From assembly GCA_900321515.1 (NCBI GenBank), contig ONWI01000158.1:1-24616 (forward strand): a stretch of 24,616 nt of DNA. Reading direction: 5' to 3'. The notes under the pieces were generated by a model, which saw only the letters and a list, made by a program, of their open reading frames with translations, was not told where the DNA came from and did no database searches. The DNA is from an uncultured Eubacteriales bacterium. Its GTDB lineage: Bacteria; Bacillota; Clostridia; Oscillospirales; Acutalibacteraceae. Within the stretch, counting starts at the first letter, position 1, and every line of letters begins with the position of its first letter. This document shows positions 22,424 through 24,616 of the stretch, one piece after another. Both the position numbers and the translations under genes were made by a program.

Positions 22424-24535
22424 TTGAAAGACAGACTTTATAATGTTATGGACGTCATCGGGGAAAGTCAGTACGCCAGGGACGTTATCGGCGTGCTTTA
22501 TCTGCCGGTGACCCTGCTATATATGGAAATGCTGGCAAAGAGCAATATATTCGGCGGCGTCTTTGATGAGAAATTCAAATATCTGATGTTTTTGTCACTG
22601 GCAATGGGAAGCCTGCTCAGCCTTGTGGCGATGCTGCTTCCGGGCAGAGTGAGAAGGAGATTCTGCAAGACGGTGCTGGCTGTGCTGGCGGTGTGGTTCT
22701 CGTTCCATGTGAGCTATTACGGCAACTTTCACACCTTCTTTTCGTGGCAGACGCTCGGTCAGGCCAAGGACATCACGCAGTTCTGGCGCGAGGCGATCGT
22801 CGCCACGCTGCATGTGTGGTATATGGTGCTGGCGTTCTTTGTGCCGCTCGTGCTGATGTGCCTGGGGGGCAGATATCTTATTCCGGACGAATCCGGGCGC
22901 AATCTGACGTTTGTGGGGATAAGCCTCGCGGCGTTCGCGGTCTTTTATCTGCCGATGATCGTGGCGATCAACGGTTCAAAGTCAGGTTCGGAAGACTACA
23001 CGCCGTATTACTACTACACCTACCTGCAAAACGATCTCGACACCAGCTTCCGTTATTACGGCATATTCAACACCACCCGCATCGACGTCAAGCAGCTTAT
23101 CTTCGGCGCGCCGGTGGAGGAATTCGATTCCGGCGAGGTGACGCCCGCATTGCCGGACGACGGCGGCGAATCCGACCCGGAAAAGCGCGAATACGGCTAC
23201 AATGTGATGAACATCGACTTCGACAAGGCGGCAAACGCGGCGAAGTCCGACCAGATCAAAAAGATGGACAAATACTTCAAAAGTGTCCAGCCTACCCGCA
23301 AGAATGAATACACCGGCATGTTCAAGGGCAAAAATCTGATTTTCATCACGCTCGAAGGCTTCTCCGACAAGATCATCAACCCGGAATTCACACCGACGCT
23401 CTACAAGATGTCCACCGAGGGCTTTGTGTTTAAAAATTTCTATAATTCGGTCTGGGGCGGCAGCACCGCGAGCGGAGAATACGCCAACATGACGGGCAAT
23501 TTCTACACGACAGCCAACTGCCTCAAAGCGAGCGGTTCGACCTATCAGCCCTTTGCGCTGGGCAACCAGCTTAAGAAGGAAGGCTACATGACGCTCGCCT
23601 ATCACAACAATTCCTATACCTATTACGGCCGCAACAAATCGCATCCGAATTTCGGCTACAAGTGGAAGGCAACGGGCAACGGTCTGACCCTCAAATACAA
23701 CGGCTGGCCGCGCTCCGACAAGGAGATGGCGGAAGTCACGGTGAAGGATTACATAGGTCTTGATCAGCCGTTCCACGCATATTATATGAGCGTCAGCGGT
23801 CACGCGAACTACACATTCGGGGGCAATTCCATGTCATCGCGGCACAAGGGCGATCTTCCGGAATATCTCAGCGACAAGCCGGAAGGCGTGCGCGCCTTCG
23901 CGGCATGTCAGTACGAAGTGGAGCTTATGCTCAGGACTCTGGTTGACGCGCTCGACCAGGCGGGCGAACTGGAGGATACGGTATTTGCCATGGCGGCGGA
24001 TCATTATCCCTACGCGCTGAGCGACGAGGATTTGTCCGAGCTGTACGGCATTCCGAGGGAGGGCATCCGCGAAAACTTCGATCTCTACCGCAACGGCTTC
24101 CTTTTGTGGAGCGCCTCCATGAGCGAACCGGTGACGGTGGATAAGCCCTGTTCCACAATTGATATACTGCCCACGCTCTCCAATCTCTTCGGATTGGAAT
24201 ACGATTCGAGGCTCATGATGGGCAGCGATATCATGGCGGAGGGCGACCACTTCGCGCTCATCAAGGTCAACGGCTGGTCGTGGATCAGCACGCAGGGCGA
24301 ATACAACGCCTCCGCGAAGCGATTCACGCCTTCCGCGGACTGCACGCTCTCGGAGAGTGAGACGGCGGATTACGTCAGCGCCATGAACAAGATCGTCAGG
24401 GCGAAGCAGACCTATTCCAAGCAGCTCCTTGACAAGGACTACTACAAGCACATCTGGAAATTCGTCTCCAAGGACAAGACCGGGAGCACATCCGCGGCGG
24501 AGCCGGAAGGCGGCGAGACGACCAAGGCGGAATAA
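22424..24535 (+). CDS. LTA synthase-like membrane phosphotransferase (copy 2)
   Basis: A 703-residue paralogue of the gene just upstream with the same plan: five N-terminal helices, then the sulfatase-fold domain with Glu311 (FITLEGFSD), Thr348 (GGSTASGEY), the SGHANYTF histidine, and Asp526-His527 (AADHYPYAL). Many blocks are identical in both proteins, and one 46-base stretch is identical in DNA (21906-21951 and 23984-24029). Copy 2 has an acidic insert at about 235-255 and a 25-residue polar tail after KHIWKF that copy 1 lacks. The start is TTG at 22424 with GGGAGG nine bases upstream; the next ATG would shorten the N-terminus by eight residues. It probably shares the promoter of copy 1. 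Different substrate or acceptor preference is plausible but unproven. Confidence 0.91.
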   Translation: MKDRLYNVMDVIGESQYARDVIGVLYLPVTLLYMEMLAKSNIFGGVFDEKFKYLMFLSLAMGSLLSLVAMLLPGRVRRRFCKTVLAVLAVWFSFHVSYYGNFHTFFSWQTLGQAKDITQFWREAIVATLHVWYMVLAFFVPLVLMCLGGRYLIPDESGRNLTFVGISLAAFAVFYLPMIVAINGSKSGSEDYTPYYYYTYLQNDLDTSFRYYGIFNTTRIDVKQLIFGAPVEEFDSGEVTPALPDDGGESDPEKREYGYNVMNIDFDKAANAAKSDQIKKMDKYFKSVQPTRKNEYTGMFKGKNLIFITLEGFSDKIINPEFTPTLYKMSTEGFVFKNFYNSVWGGSTASGEYANMTGNFYTTANCLKASGSTYQPFALGNQLKKEGYMTLAYHNNSYTYYGRNKSHPNFGYKWKATGNGLTLKYNGWPRSDKEMAEVTVKDYIGLDQPFHAYYMSVSGHANYTFGGNSMSSRHKGDLPEYLSDKPEGVRAFAACQYEVELMLRTLVDALDQAGELEDTVFAMAADHYPYALSDEDLSELYGIPREGIRENFDLYRNGFLLWSASMSEPVTVDKPCSTIDILPTLSNLFGLEYDSRLMMGSDIMAEGDHFALIKVNGWSWISTQGEYNASAKRFTPSADCTLSESETADYVSAMNKIVRAKQTYSKQLLDKDYYKHIWKFVSKDKTGSTSAAEPEGGETTKAE

Positions 24536-24577
24536 AAAAACAGCTCATAATTAAACAGCAAGGACGGTAAACCAAAA

Positions 24578-24616
24578 ATGTACACAAAATACACATTCGG
24601 CAGAAGCAACTGGCGC
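24578..24616 (+). CDS. start of an unidentified gene (partial)
   Basis: An ATG at 24578 opens 13 codons (MYTKYTFGRSNWR) to the window end. AAGGA at 24560-24564 is a somewhat distant ribosome binding site. Too short to identify; it may continue the operon of the LTA-synthase-like genes. Confidence 0.4.
   Translation, partial: MYTKYTFGRSNWR

Overview
The window reads as a chromosomal segment from a Gram-positive, spore-lineage anaerobe of the class Clostridia, most like the Oscillospirales/Ruminococcaceae. The reasons are AGGAGG-type ribosome binding sites, sigma-A-like promoters, a glmS ribozyme, the sporulation-associated gerW (ytfJ) gene beside scpA-scpB, a DacF-type carboxypeptidase, and a biotin-dependent carboxyltransferase/decarboxylase gene set typical of fermentative anaerobes. 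Genes are GC-rich and intergenic regions AT-rich. The species cannot be fixed from sequence alone. Nearly all genes lie on the + strand.

Layout: (1) 1-1506, the end of purH and all of purD (purine synthesis). (2) 1584-2665, two small convergent genes: a SMI1/KNR4 (SUKH)-like protein and a minus-strand protein tentatively of the guanidino-modifying-enzyme fold. (3) 2666-3819, about 1.15 kb without a protein gene. It holds a strong promoter with no gene after it, a 328-bp nested inverted-repeat element, the glmS promoter, a 7-codon leader ORF with an extended Shine-Dalgarno, and the glmS ribozyme. (4) 3820-5631 glmS, then a T-rich tract and a terminator. (5) 5940-8671, a self-contained zinc/cadmium efflux unit (promoter, operator, SmtB/CadC-type repressor, P1B ATPase, terminator). 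(6) 8696-15253, a housekeeping block: M50 protease, scpA, scpB, a DUF2953 protein, gerW, a D,D-carboxypeptidase, an array of GC-rich mini-hairpins, an rluB-type pseudouridine synthase and a small unknown. (7) 15284-18735, a biotin enzyme set: carboxyltransferase, biotin carrier and 5S/OadA-type subunit, closed by a terminator. (8) 18815-20246, a short acidic lipoprotein-like peptide coupled to a radical SAM/SPASM enzyme. (9) 20248-24535, two tandem LTA-synthase-like membrane phosphotransferases, followed by the first codons of another gene.

The most likely undescribed system is region 8. A 102-residue peptide has an unusually long N-terminal segment, a lipobox-ending hydrophobic stretch and a strongly acidic, Tyr-containing C-terminal part. 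Its stop codon overlaps the ribosome binding site of a radical SAM enzyme that carries ten cysteines in its C-terminal region. This looks like a radical-SAM-modified, surface-anchored peptide. The tandem LTA-synthase-like genes after it have their own promoter, so a functional link to them is only a hypothesis. Secondary points of interest are the nested inverted-repeat element upstream of glmS, the mini-ORF before the glmS ribozyme, and the divergent carboxyltransferase subunit.
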